DNA from: Pararhizobium sp.
GTDB taxonomy: Bacteria > Pseudomonadota > Alphaproteobacteria > Rhizobiales > Rhizobiaceae
Length of the DNA stretch: 64,000 nucleotides
NCBI GenBank assembly: GCA_017794825.1
Contig: CP051237.1
Location: 992,001 to 1,056,000, forward strand
Direction of reading: 5' to 3'
The position numbers and the translations under genes were made by a program. Below, in pieces: positions 43,473-52,855 of the stretch. Under the pieces are notes generated by a model that saw nothing but the letters and a program-made list of their open reading frames with translations, was not told where the DNA came from and ran no database searches. Every line of letters begins with the position of its first letter. The first letter of the stretch is position 1.

Positions 43473-44030
43473 ATGCGTTACCCCGCCGGAGAGACCGCCG
43501 AAAAGCATGAAAGAATTCTGGATGAAGCTGCGCGCCTGTTCCGCGAGCGTGGGTTCGCTGGCGCCGGCGTCGCGGACATCATGAAGGCGGCCGGGCTGAC
43601 ACATGGCGCGTTCTATGCGCATTTCGGTTCCAAAAACAAACTTGAAGTCGAGGCGATCGGCCGCGCCTTCGAGCAGTCTGGCGCCGCTCTCGAACGAAAA
43701 ATGGATCGTTCGCAGAATGCGCGATCAGCCTTTCTCGACGCCTATCTGAACGCGCCTCATCGCGATGCGCCCGGACGGGGATGCGCCATGGCTGCGCTGG
43801 CGCCGGAGGTCGCGCGCGAACCTGCTGTCCGGGTTGCGTTCACGATCCATGTCAAGAACATGCTGTCGATGATGACGCGCCGTTTTGGCTGGAAGAGAAA
43901 TGATCGAAAAAAGGCAATACACACGCTTTCGGCCGCCGTCGGCGCCCTGGCGCTGGCCCGCGCCGTCGATGATCCGGAACTGTCGAACGAAATCCTGGAA
44001 AGCGTGCGCGAAAGCCTCGGTTCGATTTGA
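43473..44030 (+). CDS. TetR family transcriptional regulator
   Basis: A repressor of 185 residues with a helix-turn-helix at about residues 10-55 (GFAGAGVADIMKAAGLTHGAFYAHF). This form is typical of the AcrR-like branch that responds to electrophiles and hydrophobic compounds. The start is ATG 43473, six bases after GGAAG; the ATG six bases earlier abuts that site. Its stop is immediately followed by the reductase stop on the other strand. Confidence 0.88.
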   Translation: MRYPAGETAEKHERILDEAARLFRERGFAGAGVADIMKAAGLTHGAFYAHFGSKNKLEVEAIGRAFEQSGAALERKMDRSQNARSAFLDAYLNAPHRDAPGRGCAMAALAPEVAREPAVRVAFTIHVKNMLSMMTRRFGWKRNDRKKAIHTLSAAVGALALARAVDDPELSNEILESVRESLGSI

Positions 44031-44576
44031 TTATTGACCAATCGACGCAGCAAAGCCTTTCACGAAATCCCGAAGCTTCTTGCGTGTGTCCTCGTCGGTC
44101 AGGTTGCCGTCATCGTCGAAGAGGGTTTTGGCGCGCGAGACCATCAATCGGCCTTCCAGCCAGGGTTTCGTCCGCAGCGTCCGAAGCACCGGGAGCCAGT
44201 GATCCTGGGAGAGGATAGTGCCGAAACTTCCCGGAGACGCGCCGATCACCGCGACCGGCTTGCCCTTGAAATAGCCGAGGCCGTCACCGCGCGACATCCA
44301 GTCGATCGCGTTCTTGAACACACCCGGCACGCCATTGTTGTATTCGGGCGTCACCATCAGCAATCCGTCGGCGGCCTTCAGTTCGGCTTGCAGGGTCTCG
44401 ACCGCTCCCGGCAGGCCGTTCGCCGATTCCTCGTCTGCGTCATAGAGCGGAACGCCGTGGATTGACCCTGGCTTGATCGTCACGCCGTCGGGCGCGACGT
44501 CAATGGCGGCGCGCAGCAGGCCAGCGTTGAAGGACGCGCGGCGCAGGCTGCCCGACAGTCCTAAAATCGTCGTCAT
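44031..44576 (-). CDS. NAD(P)H-dependent FMN reductase (quinone or chromate reductase type)
   Basis: A flavodoxin-fold enzyme of 181 residues that transfers electrons from NAD(P)H via FMN to quinones, nitroaromatics, azo dyes or chromate. The FMN phosphate loop is GSLRRASFN (about residues 8-16), and TPEYNNGVPGVFKNAIDW (about 78-95) is the second flavin motif. It is divergent from DUF3237 and convergent on tetR. Confidence 0.9.
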   Translation of the reverse strand: MTTILGLSGSLRRASFNAGLLRAAIDVAPDGVTIKPGSIHGVPLYDADEESANGLPGAVETLQAELKAADGLLMVTPEYNNGVPGVFKNAIDWMSRGDGLGYFKGKPVAVIGASPGSFGTILSQDHWLPVLRTLRTKPWLEGRLMVSRAKTLFDDDGNLTDEDTRKKLRDFVKGFAASIGQ

Positions 44577-44616
44577 GGTCTTTTCTCTCCGTTGGGTGTC
44601 TTCAGTCTCATCATAT

Positions 44617-44636
44617 CGGGTATCATTCGATACGCG
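44617..44636. promoter_or_regulatory. Inverted repeat between the reductase and DUF3237 genes
   Basis: CGGGTATC-ATTC-GATACGCG has eight-base arms with one mismatch, 41-60 bases from the reductase start. It is a plausible operator for one or both divergent genes; the regulator is not identified. Confidence 0.4.
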
Positions 44637-44703
44637 AGGCTCTTTCGCATTTGCGGATTCGCATGTTTACTGGAAATGAGGAAACGTCTGGAGGGACAAT
44701 AAG

Positions 44704-45162
44704 ATGCAACCACCCGAACTGCGATATGTGTGCGAAATCGTGGCGAAACTCGCCACGCCGATCGAAAACGGCGAGGGTCCGGGCGGTAGATGGCGCATCA
44801 TCCCCATCGTCGGCGGCGAGGTGCGCGGCGAAAGGCTTTCGGGACGGGTGCTCAATCTCGGCGCGGACTGGCAGACGGTCTTCGACGCCGGATACGCCGA
44901 ACTCGATACGCGCTACGCCATCGAAACCCATGACGGGGCGCTCATCGACATCCGCAACTTCGGATACCGGCACGGTCCGCCGGAGGTCCTGAAAAGACTG
45001 GCCGCCGGCGAGGAGGTCGATCCCTCCGAATACTATATGCGGACCCTGCCGCGCCTGAGCAGCGGCGATCCGCGCTACGCCTGGGTCAATCGCACCATCT
45101 TCATCGGGACCGGAGCGCGACATGCCGACAGCGTCGTGATCCAGGTTTTCGAGGTGCTGTAG
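44704..45162 (+). CDS. DUF3237 domain protein
   Basis: A small 152-residue beta-rich protein of the DUF3237 family. The stretch GGRWRIIPIVGGEVRGERLS (about residues 27-46) and ADWQTVFDAGYAELDTRY are conserved. The family is scattered through catabolic loci, often beside enzymes for aromatic or lactone breakdown. It converges on the SMP-30 lactonase gene nine bases away. No reaction is known. Confidence 0.82.
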   Translation: MQPPELRYVCEIVAKLATPIENGEGPGGRWRIIPIVGGEVRGERLSGRVLNLGADWQTVFDAGYAELDTRYAIETHDGALIDIRNFGYRHGPPEVLKRLAAGEEVDPSEYYMRTLPRLSSGDPRYAWVNRTIFIGTGARHADSVVIQVFEVL

Positions 45163-45171
45163 GCGCGCCAC

Positions 45172-46062
45172 TCAGAATTTCACGCGATTCTCCGGACGCC
45201 CTCGCACTCCCGGATAGAGCGCCAGAAGTCTGCCGGCCATAGGCTCCCTGCCACGTTGGAACGGGCTGACAGGTTCGCTGGCCGAGGTCACGAACAGCCG
45301 GTCGAGATCGCGGCCTCCGAAACAGCAGCAGGTCGGATGGCTGACCGGCAGGTCCAGCGTTCTTTCTATCTCGCCCGTCGGCGCGTAGCGGACGATGCGT
45401 GCACCCGCGTACTGGGCGTTCCACAGGTAGCCCTCGGCGTCGATGCAACTGCCGTCCGGCCTTGCCGGCGCAGCCGTTTTTGCGAAGAGCCGCCGGTTCG
45501 ATATGTCACCGCTGGCCACATCGTAGTCGAAAACCCAGATCGTGAAGGCGCGGGTGTCGCTGAGATACATGCGCCCGCGTTCGGGGTCGAAAGCCAGCGA
45601 GTTGGGCACTCGCAGCCCGTTTGTCTGCTCGGTCACGTTCAGCGCAGAGTCCACGCGATAGAGTTTCCCAACCGGACCGAAGGTCTGTTCTTCAAGCGTG
45701 CCGATCCAGAAATTTCCGCCCGGATCCGCCCTTCCATCGTTCTTTCGGTGATTTTCGGCGTCCGGCTCGGGATCGACGAGAAAGCGCTGCTCCCCGGTTC
45801 GGGGATTGAAGGCGTACAGACCGTCCTGGCATGCGAGGATCAGACCGCCGGTTTCTCGCAACGCGATCGAACCGAGCCTGCGCGCCTTGACTGTGTGGCG
45901 CAGGCAATGGCCGGTCGAGGGATCGTAGCTCCACAAGGCCGGCGCCAGCACATCCACCCACCACAGGCGGCCGCTGCGCTCGCACCACACCGGGCATTCT
46001 CCCAGTAGGTCGGTGGTCGCGGAGAGCGCCTCAACGGCCGGGGCTGGTCGCATCGTCAACAT
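45172..46062 (-). CDS. SMP-30/gluconolactonase family protein
   Basis: A six-bladed beta-propeller hydrolase of 296 residues of the SMP-30 family, which opens sugar lactones with a single divalent metal. Metal-site blocks are LLGECPVWCE (Glu, near residue 22), NSLAFDPERGRMYLSDT (Asn/Asp, middle) and PDGSCIDAEGYLWNAQYAG (Asp, near 215). The start at 46062 follows GGGGGG; this makes it overlap livF by 32 bases, so it is part of the liv operon. This link suggests that the imported substrate or its oxidation product is a lactone. Confidence 0.85.
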   Translation of the reverse strand: MLTMRPAPAVEALSATTDLLGECPVWCERSGRLWWVDVLAPALWSYDPSTGHCLRHTVKARRLGSIALRETGGLILACQDGLYAFNPRTGEQRFLVDPEPDAENHRKNDGRADPGGNFWIGTLEEQTFGPVGKLYRVDSALNVTEQTNGLRVPNSLAFDPERGRMYLSDTRAFTIWVFDYDVASGDISNRRLFAKTAAPARPDGSCIDAEGYLWNAQYAGARIVRYAPTGEIERTLDLPVSHPTCCCFGGRDLDRLFVTSASEPVSPFQRGREPMAGRLLALYPGVRGRPENRVKF

Positions 46063-46765
46063 GTCCCCCCAGAAAGAGCTGACCGACACGCGGATCTGCA
46101 AGCAGTCGGGTGGCCTCGTCCTGCATGCGCGCCTGTCCCAGTTCCAGGACCAGGCCATAATCCGAGATGGCAAGCGCCGTCTTGGCGTTCTGCTCCACCA
46201 TGAGGACCGTGACGCCCTGATCGCGCAAAGTCTGCAGCGTCGCGAACACGTCTTTCACCAGGTTGGGCGAAAGGCCGATCGACGGTTCATCGACCAGGAT
46301 CAGTTGCGGATCGAGCAAAAGGGAGCGGGCAATTTCGAGTTGCTTCTGCTGTCCGCCCGAAAGTTCAATCGCGCGCCGATTTCGGAACTCCCGCAGCATC
46401 GGAAACTGATTCATCACGGTTTCGATCCGCTCTCGAACCTTTGCCTGGTCGGCGACCGTAATCCCGCCAAGTTCCAGATTGTGATAGACGGACAGCTTGG
46501 GCACAATGTTGCGACCCTGAGGCACGTAGGTAACGCCATTGGCGATCATCTGTCTGGGAGGCAATCCGGTGACGTCCCTGCCGTCGAGAAGAATGTGACC
46601 GGACTCGATATTGAGCAGTCCGAATATTGCCTTGAACACCGTCGATTTGCCCGCACCGTTCGGGCCGATCATCGTCGTGATTGAGGCTTTCGGAATTTTG
46701 AACGACAAGCCGTTCAGGATGGTGATCTTGCCGTAGCCGCCATGGATGTCGCACAATTCAAGCAA
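46031..46765 (-). CDS. livF: Branched-chain-type ABC transporter ATP-binding protein
   Basis: The second ATPase of a hydrophobic amino-acid transport (HAAT) family importer, 244 residues. Walker A is GPNGAGKSTVFK (about 36), the signature ELSGGQQKQLEIAR (about 138), and Walker B LILVDEPSIGLSPNL. It starts with TTG 46765, two bases after the livG stop. Translation is thus coupled to livG upstream and to the lactonase downstream. Confidence 0.9.
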   Translation of the reverse strand: MLELCDIHGGYGKITILNGLSFKIPKASITTMIGPNGAGKSTVFKAIFGLLNIESGHILLDGRDVTGLPPRQMIANGVTYVPQGRNIVPKLSVYHNLELGGITVADQAKVRERIETVMNQFPMLREFRNRRAIELSGGQQKQLEIARSLLLDPQLILVDEPSIGLSPNLVKDVFATLQTLRDQGVTVLMVEQNAKTALAISDYGLVLELGQARMQDEATRLLADPRVGQLFLGGHVDDATSPGR

Positions 46766-46767
46766 GG

Positions 46768-47514
46768 CTATGATCCCAGATATGCATCGATGACGGACTG
46801 GTTCGCCCGGATCTCCTCCGGCGCGCCTTCCGCGATGATCTCGCCCTCGGCCAGCACGATGATGCGCGTGCTCAGCTCCATGACGAATTCCATATTGTGC
46901 TCGATGACGACGAAAGAGGCGCCGTGTTCGCGATTGTAGGTTTGAAGACGTTCCCTGAGGTCCGCCAGCATCGTCAAGTTCACGCCGCCGGCTGGTTCGT
47001 CCAGAAGCACGAGGTCAGGTCCTGCCATGAAGGCCATGGCTGCATCGAGCAGTTTCTGCTGTCCGTAGGACAGGGAGCCAGCCTTCTCTTCGCGAAGGTG
47101 ATCCAGCCGGAAAAAGGCGATCAACTCTTCCGCCTGGCCGGTCAGGCCTGCATCCGGTTTGCCAAGCAAACGCGACAGCATCGTGCCGTGATGCTCCTGA
47201 CCTGCAAGAATGATGTTGTCGAGCACCGTCATTTGCGGAAAGACGGACAGTTGCTGAAAAGTCCGGCCAACTCCAAGCTTGTTGAGCTCCGACGCCCGCA
47301 TTCCGGAAACCGGTTTGCCGTTGACATGCACATCGCCTTCATCCGGACGCAACTGGCCCAGGACGCAATTGAAAAGCGTCGACTTGCCCGAACCGTTGGG
47401 GCCGATCAAGCCGAGTATCTCGCCTTTCGCCACTTCGAAGGAAACGTCGCGCACGGCGCGAATTCCTCCAAAACTCTTGCTGACGCCACGAATGGAAAGA
47501 ACGGGCGCCGTCAT
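46768..47514 (-). CDS. livG: Branched-chain-type ABC transporter ATP-binding protein
   Basis: The first ATPase, 248 residues. Walker A GPNGSGKSTLFN (about 38), signature SLSYGQQKLLDAA (about 150) and Walker B LVLLDEPAGGVNLTM. The start at 47514 (MTAPVLSIRG) overlaps livM by four bases; the long open frame before it is livM read in another frame. Confidence 0.9.
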   Translation of the reverse strand: MTAPVLSIRGVSKSFGGIRAVRDVSFEVAKGEILGLIGPNGSGKSTLFNCVLGQLRPDEGDVHVNGKPVSGMRASELNKLGVGRTFQQLSVFPQMTVLDNIILAGQEHHGTMLSRLLGKPDAGLTGQAEELIAFFRLDHLREEKAGSLSYGQQKLLDAAMAFMAGPDLVLLDEPAGGVNLTMLADLRERLQTYNREHGASFVVIEHNMEFVMELSTRIIVLAEGEIIAEGAPEEIRANQSVIDAYLGS

Positions 47515-48488
47515 TTCAGTCGACTCCCTTGCGCCAGGTCGCCGCGCGCCTGCAGGGGCAGGAAACGTGCGCGTAGCCTCGCGCCGATGCCGATCAGGCC
47601 ATTCGGGGCGAACGCAAGCATGACGATGACCAGAGCCGAATAGATGAGGAGATAGTAGCCTTCGGTAAACCGCAGAAATTCGGGCAGCAGGATGACAACG
47701 GCGGCGCCGACGAACGGACCGAAGAAGAACCCCGCGCCGCCAACGACGACCATGAGCAGTATCCGGAGGGAGTGGACCAGGCCAAACGAACCGGGCTCGA
47801 TGAACTGGACCAGCGGCGTCACCAGCGCTCCGGCCAGACCTCCGTAGGCAGAACCGATCGCGAAGGCCAGCAATGTGATGCGACGCGTGTCGACGCCGAG
47901 GCTTTCGGCGCGCATCGGATTCTCGCGCAACGCGCGAAAGGCGCGCCCCCACGGCGAACGCACGATGCCCCACATCACGAGAGCCGCGACGACAGTGACC
48001 GCCAACGCAAAGTAGTAGAACTGCAACTGCTTCGCGGTGTTGAATATACCGAAATCCGGTCGCGGCATGCCCACCAGTCCATAACTGCCGCCGGTCAGCC
48101 AGTCCTCGTTCCTGAGAACGAGAAAAACCAGCGTATTGAACGCCAGCGTCACAAAAGCGAGGAAGTGCCCCTGGACTCGCAGGGCCGGATAGCCGAGCAG
48201 CAGCCCGATGAAAAAGCACGCCAGGAGGCTGAGCGGCATCGCGATCAGCCAGTGCCAGCCGGCGAGCGTCAGTAGAGCGGTGATATAAGCCCCGATTGCC
48301 ATGAAGGACGCCTGGGCCAGCGATATCTGCCCAGCGTAGCCAAGGGTCAGATTAAGACCCATCGCGGCGACTGAAAAAAGCAGCCACGACGTCAGGATGT
48401 AGATGATGTAGTTGCCCTGACCCAACGGCGCCAGACAGGCCAGGACGATCATGGCCGCCAGGAACAATGGGCGTAACCAGAAGGACAT
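47511..48488 (-). CDS. livM: Branched-chain-type ABC transporter permease LivM
   Basis: A membrane permease of 325 residues with about ten helices. GYAGQISLAQASFMAIGAY is the family hallmark near residue 50. LRENPMRAESLGVD precedes the coupling helix. It overlaps livH by one base and livG by four. Confidence 0.9.
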   Translation of the reverse strand: MSFWLRPLFLAAMIVLACLAPLGQGNYIIYILTSWLLFSVAAMGLNLTLGYAGQISLAQASFMAIGAYITALLTLAGWHWLIAMPLSLLACFFIGLLLGYPALRVQGHFLAFVTLAFNTLVFLVLRNEDWLTGGSYGLVGMPRPDFGIFNTAKQLQFYYFALAVTVVAALVMWGIVRSPWGRAFRALRENPMRAESLGVDTRRITLLAFAIGSAYGGLAGALVTPLVQFIEPGSFGLVHSLRILLMVVVGGAGFFFGPFVGAAVVILLPEFLRFTEGYYLLIYSALVIVMLAFAPNGLIGIGARLRARFLPLQARGDLAQGSRLK

Positions 48489-49366
48489 CAGACCGATCTC
48501 CCTTCGGATGTGCCGAACAGTCCCTGTGGCCTCAGCAGAATGATCACGATCAGCAGGATCAGAGGAAGCGCCGCGCGATACTCCGCCGTGACATAGGTGG
48601 CGGTGAGGTTGTCGAGAACACCGATCAGGAGACCACCAGCGAGCGCGCCGCGAATCTGGTTGAACCCACCCACGATGGCCGCGATGAAGGCGATGAGCCC
48701 GAGAGTTTCCCCATTCGAAAACTTCGCCAGATACACAGGTGTGATCAGGAACGATGCGAGCGCGGCCAACGCCGCATTGATGAGAAATGCATACAGGATC
48801 ATCCGCTTCACATTGACCCCGAGAATTTCCGCAACCTCGGGACTTTGAGCGGTCGCCTGCATGCAGCGTCCGGTGCGTGTTCGATTGAGGAACAGCGTCA
48901 GCAGCACGACCACGCCAAGCGAGATCACCAAATTGAGAATATCCTGCAGTGAAATGACCGCGCCGAAGACATTGATCGGATCGGTGGGAAACATCGGCGG
49001 AAAAGGCTCAGCCTCGGCGCCGTAGAACTCCTTGACGCTCTCCTTGAGGAAAGTTCCAAGCGCTATTGTCGCGATGATAAGAGATATCCCGCCTGAAGGG
49101 AGGATTGGTTCAACGACCAGTTTCTTGAACATCACACCCAGAACGACGATCGAGAGAACGAGACCGAAGAGCAGGGATATCCATAGAGGATAGCCAAGCA
49201 CGTTTAGGCCGATCAGCACGAAGAAGGCCGGCAGCATCACGAATTCGCCCTGTGCGAAATTCACTGTCTCGGCCGCCTGCCAGATCAGCGTAAAGCCGAC
49301 GGCGACAAGGGCGTATATGGAGCCGGTCGCCAGACCGGAAAGCATAATCTGTAGGAATTGGGACAT
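48488..49366 (-). CDS. livH: Branched-chain-type ABC transporter permease LivH
   Basis: The partner permease, 292 residues. GSIYALVAVGFTLIWQAAETV near the N-terminus and IAAIVGGFNQIRGALAGGLL near residue 230 (the ATPase-coupling region) are typical. It lies 60 bases after the binding-protein gene and overlaps livM by one base. Confidence 0.9.
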   Translation of the reverse strand: MSQFLQIMLSGLATGSIYALVAVGFTLIWQAAETVNFAQGEFVMLPAFFVLIGLNVLGYPLWISLLFGLVLSIVVLGVMFKKLVVEPILPSGGISLIIATIALGTFLKESVKEFYGAEAEPFPPMFPTDPINVFGAVISLQDILNLVISLGVVVLLTLFLNRTRTGRCMQATAQSPEVAEILGVNVKRMILYAFLINAALAALASFLITPVYLAKFSNGETLGLIAFIAAIVGGFNQIRGALAGGLLIGVLDNLTATYVTAEYRAALPLILLIVIILLRPQGLFGTSEGRSV

Positions 49367-49426
49367 CTGTATTCAGGACAGTTTCCGCGGCGGATGATCA
49401 CCCGCCGCGGTGTTTCAGGTTGTGGC

Positions 49427-50563
49427 TCAGTTTGCCGGCACCGTGCCGATCACGACCGGTTCGCCGTTCTGCACCTGAACCATGAAGCTAGGACGCGACA
49501 TCTCGCCACGATCGTCCCAGCATGTATCAAGCAACATCTTGGGATATTCCTCCGCGCTGAGACACAGGCCATGCATTTTCTCGGAAAACGCTTCGCCGTC
49601 AAACTCGCCGACCATTTCCGTAACGTATTTGGTCGCCCAGGCGCCGACATAGCCCTTGATTGCGTCATGGGTCGGATTGCGATCGTATGCAGAGCGGAAC
49701 TTTTCGGCAAACTCCGCAATTCCAGGTATTTGGGTAGCCGTCGCGGTCAAACCGACATGAGCCAGGGCCCCTTCAGCCGCATCTCCGGCAAGATCGATGA
49801 CTTTTGCCTCGGTCAGGGTAACCTCGCCCAACAGCGGCATGGACAGCCCCTGTTTGTTCGCTTCGATCAGAAAGCGAGCCGATTCTTCCTGGTTCATGTA
49901 GACGAATATCGCGTCCGGATTTGCTTCCTTCAGCTTTGCCACATCCGCGGCGTAGTCGGTCTGCCCCTGTTCGGAAGGAACATCGGCGATCACCTCGATA
50001 CCCGCGTTTTCCATTTCCTTCACGAAAACATCGTGACCGCCCTTGCCGAACTCGTTGTTAACCCAGGCCACGCCAACTTTCTTCGCGCCAAGAGTGTCCG
50101 TGAAATAGGGCGTCAGGGAAGGCAATCCCTTCTGTGCGCCTGATGACGTGCGAAAAATGTAAGGATTACCTTTCTCGACGATCGCCGGCGCTTCGGATCC
50201 GACGAATTGCGGCACACCGTTCTGTTGCGCTACTAGCATGTTGACGATCGTCGAACCGGAATAGATCGTGCCCCAGATCGCGTAGGCGCCCTCGTCGATC
50301 GCCTTCTGCACCAGTGCGCGCGACGTCTGAGGATCGGTCTGAGTGTCGTACTCGGTTACATCGACCTGCTTTCCGAGAATCCCGCCCTCCGCGTTTATTT
50401 CCTCGACTGCGATCTTGATCCCGTCGCGCCAATTGGTTCCCGACGGCGCGCCGGCGCCCGAAAGCTCCGCAACCATGCCTATCTTCACTACGTCCTGAGC
50501 CTGGGCGCCCGCGGTCGCCGCAAGTAAAGACGCGGCCATTGCAAATATGATTCTTCCGTTCAT
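49427..50563 (-). CDS. Branched-chain-type ABC transporter substrate-binding protein
   Basis: The periplasmic receptor, 378 residues, with a Sec signal peptide (cleavage near AGAQAQ-DV) and a LivJ-like two-lobe fold. AIWGTIYSGSTIVNMLVAQQ (about residues 95-115) is the ligand-loop region; QPTD-type residues are absent from the usual leucine site, so the ligand is probably not a branched-chain amino acid. The start at 50563 follows AGGGAGG. It is the first gene of the operon ending with the SMP-30 lactonase, and faces a TetR gene. Confidence 0.88.
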   Translation of the reverse strand: MNGRIIFAMAASLLAATAGAQAQDVVKIGMVAELSGAGAPSGTNWRDGIKIAVEEINAEGGILGKQVDVTEYDTQTDPQTSRALVQKAIDEGAYAIWGTIYSGSTIVNMLVAQQNGVPQFVGSEAPAIVEKGNPYIFRTSSGAQKGLPSLTPYFTDTLGAKKVGVAWVNNEFGKGGHDVFVKEMENAGIEVIADVPSEQGQTDYAADVAKLKEANPDAIFVYMNQEESARFLIEANKQGLSMPLLGEVTLTEAKVIDLAGDAAEGALAHVGLTATATQIPGIAEFAEKFRSAYDRNPTHDAIKGYVGAWATKYVTEMVGEFDGEAFSEKMHGLCLSAEEYPKMLLDTCWDDRGEMSRPSFMVQVQNGEPVVIGTVPAN

Positions 50564-50782
50564 TTGAAACCTCCCTGGAAAAAGGACCGGATGTGCCTGC
50601 GCCGTCTCCCCGCGTTCCCGGCCAGATGCTTGTTCAATCGGAGACTGGTTCATGGATTTATTCGCCTGCGAAAGGGCGCCTGCGGGCGCCTGTTTCACGT
50701 GTGCGCGATCAGTCACTGGATCGCTGACAAATGCCTCCCTTCATTTGCAGTTTTTGAACCTAGTGGTACATTTATCTGCGAG

Positions 50783-50814
50783 TTCGTTCTTGTCAAGTAC
50801 TGACAAACAACGAA
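50783..50814. promoter_or_regulatory. Inverted repeat between liv receptor and tetR: probable operator
   Basis: TTGTCA-AGTAC-TGACAA at 50790-50806 forms the core. It lies inside a larger imperfect inverted repeat that starts with TTCGTT at 50783 and ends with AACGAA at 50814. It is 25-57 bases before the tetR start and could control both directions. Confidence 0.6.
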
Positions 50815-50839
50815 TAGGTTCGTTGCGGAGGAAACGTGT

Positions 50840-51532
50840 TTGTCAGACAAAACCAAAACTACGCCAACCAAACGTCGGATCAGACCGGGCAGACGGAAGC
50901 TTGCGCCAGATCAGGACTCCGGCTCTTTGGCGGCAGAGACAAAGGCGAACATCATTGCGGCAGCGACCAATGAGTTCGTGAAGCTTGGTTTCGAGGGAGC
51001 AAGCATCAACGTCATCGCTGCTGCGACGGATACGTCCAAACGTATGCTCTACTACCATTTTGGATCGAAGGAGGGGCTCTACCGCGCGGTGCTGGAAGCA
51101 ACCTATGAAAGGATGGACAGCATCGAGCCGGGCGTCGATTTCGAAGCGATCGAACCGATGGAAGCTTTGCGTCGCTATGCGATGGAAGCTTTCGACATGC
51201 ACCTGGACAACGAGGACTTCGTGCGGCTGGTCATGGCGGAAAACCTCAATGACGCGGCGGTCATTCGCAATTCGGCGCCGATCCGCAATCGCATCACGAC
51301 CAACCTCGCGCGACTTGAAAAAATCTGGGAGCTTGGTTGCGCCGCAGGCGTCATGCGCACAGACATCCGCCTGATCGATCTCTATCTGGCGATCACGGCG
51401 ATCAGCTTCTCCGCGATCTCCAACCGTGCCACGCTGAATGTGTCGCTGGGAATCGACCTTGCGGATCCAAAGGAAATCGCGTTCCGCAGAAATCTGGTCG
51501 CCGACGTCGCCTGCGCCTATGCATCAAAGTAA
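50840..51532 (+). CDS. TetR family transcriptional regulator
   Basis: A repressor of 230 residues. The first 35 residues are basic and probably disordered; the helix-turn-helix lies at about 40-85 (GFEGASINVIAAATDTSKRMLYYHF). The start is TTG 50840, behind GGAGGAAACG. It is divergent from the liv operon and is likely its regulator. It converges on the TRAP dctM gene nine bases away. Confidence 0.88.
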   Translation: MSDKTKTTPTKRRIRPGRRKLAPDQDSGSLAAETKANIIAAATNEFVKLGFEGASINVIAAATDTSKRMLYYHFGSKEGLYRAVLEATYERMDSIEPGVDFEAIEPMEALRRYAMEAFDMHLDNEDFVRLVMAENLNDAAVIRNSAPIRNRITTNLARLEKIWELGCAAGVMRTDIRLIDLYLAITAISFSAISNRATLNVSLGIDLADPKEIAFRRNLVADVACAYASK

Positions 51533-51541
51533 ACCGGTCGC

Positions 51542-52855
51542 TCACAGTCGCGCCAGCCAGGTCGCGATGGATGGAAACGCGATCAGGATGGCGACGGACA
51601 CAAGCATCGCCAGCACAAACGGAAAGGCGCCGCGAAAGACTTCGCCCACCTGCAGATCCGGATCGTCCATCGCCGACTTGATGATGTAAACGGAAATGCC
51701 GAAGGGCGGCGTCAGCAACCCGATCTCGACAGAGACCACGGTGAGAACGCCGAACCAGATCAGGTCGAAGCCGGCGGCTTCCGCGACCGGAAGAGCGATG
51801 GGCAACAGGATGAGCATGATCGAGATCGAATCGATCAGGCACCCAAGCGCGACGATCAAGAGCAGGTAGAGGATCAGGAATCCATACGGACCGATGGGAC
51901 CGGTCAGCAGCAGTTCGGCCAGGCCGCGCGGCACGCCGGAAAGAGCCAGCATTCGGCTGAAGAAGGTCGCTGCGAGGATCAGGAATAGCACCGAAACGGT
52001 GATCTGGCCGGTTTCGACCAGCAGGCGCCAGAAAGATTTCGGATCCAGCGAGCGTCTCGCCAAGGCTACGACCAGCGCGCCGAAAGCGCCCGCCGCTCCT
52101 GCCTCGGTCGGGTTGAGAAACCCGCCATAAAGACCGCCGAGCACCACCAGCATCAATGCGACGATCGGCACGGACTTGCGAAGCATGGTCAGGCCGGACA
52201 TGTCCGCGTAGTCGGCCGTGTCGTCCGTTGAATCGAATACGAAACTCTTCCTGGTGCGGGCAAGCAGGATGATTGTGACGGAAAAGATCAGCGCCAGGAG
52301 GATCCCCGGACCGACGCCGGCGAGGAACATCCGGCCGACCGATTCTTCCGCCAGCACCGCATAGACGATCATTAACAGCGACGGCGGGATCAGCATGCCC
52401 AGCACCGAGGAGCCGGCGACGACGCCGGTCGCGAATTTCTTGGTGTAGCCGTGTCGCTTCATTTCCGGCACGGCGACGCGGCTGAAAACGGTGGCCGAGG
52501 CAATGGATATGCCGGTGATAGACGCAAAGACGGCGTTGGCGAAGACGGTGGCGATGCCAAGCCCCGCGGTGACCCGCCTCAATAATCGTTCGAAGACGTC
52601 GAACGTGTCCTTCCCGACTCCCGAAACGGTAACGAGCAGCCCCATCAGGACAAACAGCGGCACCACGGCGAACAGGTATTCGCGCAGCGAGTCGTTGGCG
52701 ACCGCTCCCAGCATGCGCAGCGACACCAGATCGCTGCGGATCGCCGCGACGCCGACAAAGGACACGAACAGCATCCCGATGCCGATCGGCATGCCGAGAT
52801 AAATCAACACAATCAGGCCTATGATGGCGGCCGTACCGATTTCGACAGGGCTCAT
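51542..52855 (-). CDS. dctM: TRAP transporter large permease subunit
   Basis: A second TRAP system's large permease, 437 residues with about 12 helices. VVPLFVLMGLLVTVSGVGKD, VVAGSSVLGMLIPPSLLMIV and EIGLLTPPFGISVYIIKSAM are the DctM hallmarks. It overlaps dctQ by four bases (ATGA). It is the last gene of the citryl-lyase/CoA-transferase operon, so the solute it carries is probably the acid that these enzymes activate. Confidence 0.92.
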   Translation of the reverse strand: MSPVEIGTAAIIGLIVLIYLGMPIGIGMLFVSFVGVAAIRSDLVSLRMLGAVANDSLREYLFAVVPLFVLMGLLVTVSGVGKDTFDVFERLLRRVTAGLGIATVFANAVFASITGISIASATVFSRVAVPEMKRHGYTKKFATGVVAGSSVLGMLIPPSLLMIVYAVLAEESVGRMFLAGVGPGILLALIFSVTIILLARTRKSFVFDSTDDTADYADMSGLTMLRKSVPIVALMLVVLGGLYGGFLNPTEAGAAGAFGALVVALARRSLDPKSFWRLLVETGQITVSVLFLILAATFFSRMLALSGVPRGLAELLLTGPIGPYGFLILYLLLIVALGCLIDSISIMLILLPIALPVAEAAGFDLIWFGVLTVVSVEIGLLTPPFGISVYIIKSAMDDPDLQVGEVFRGAFPFVLAMLVSVAILIAFPSIATWLARL

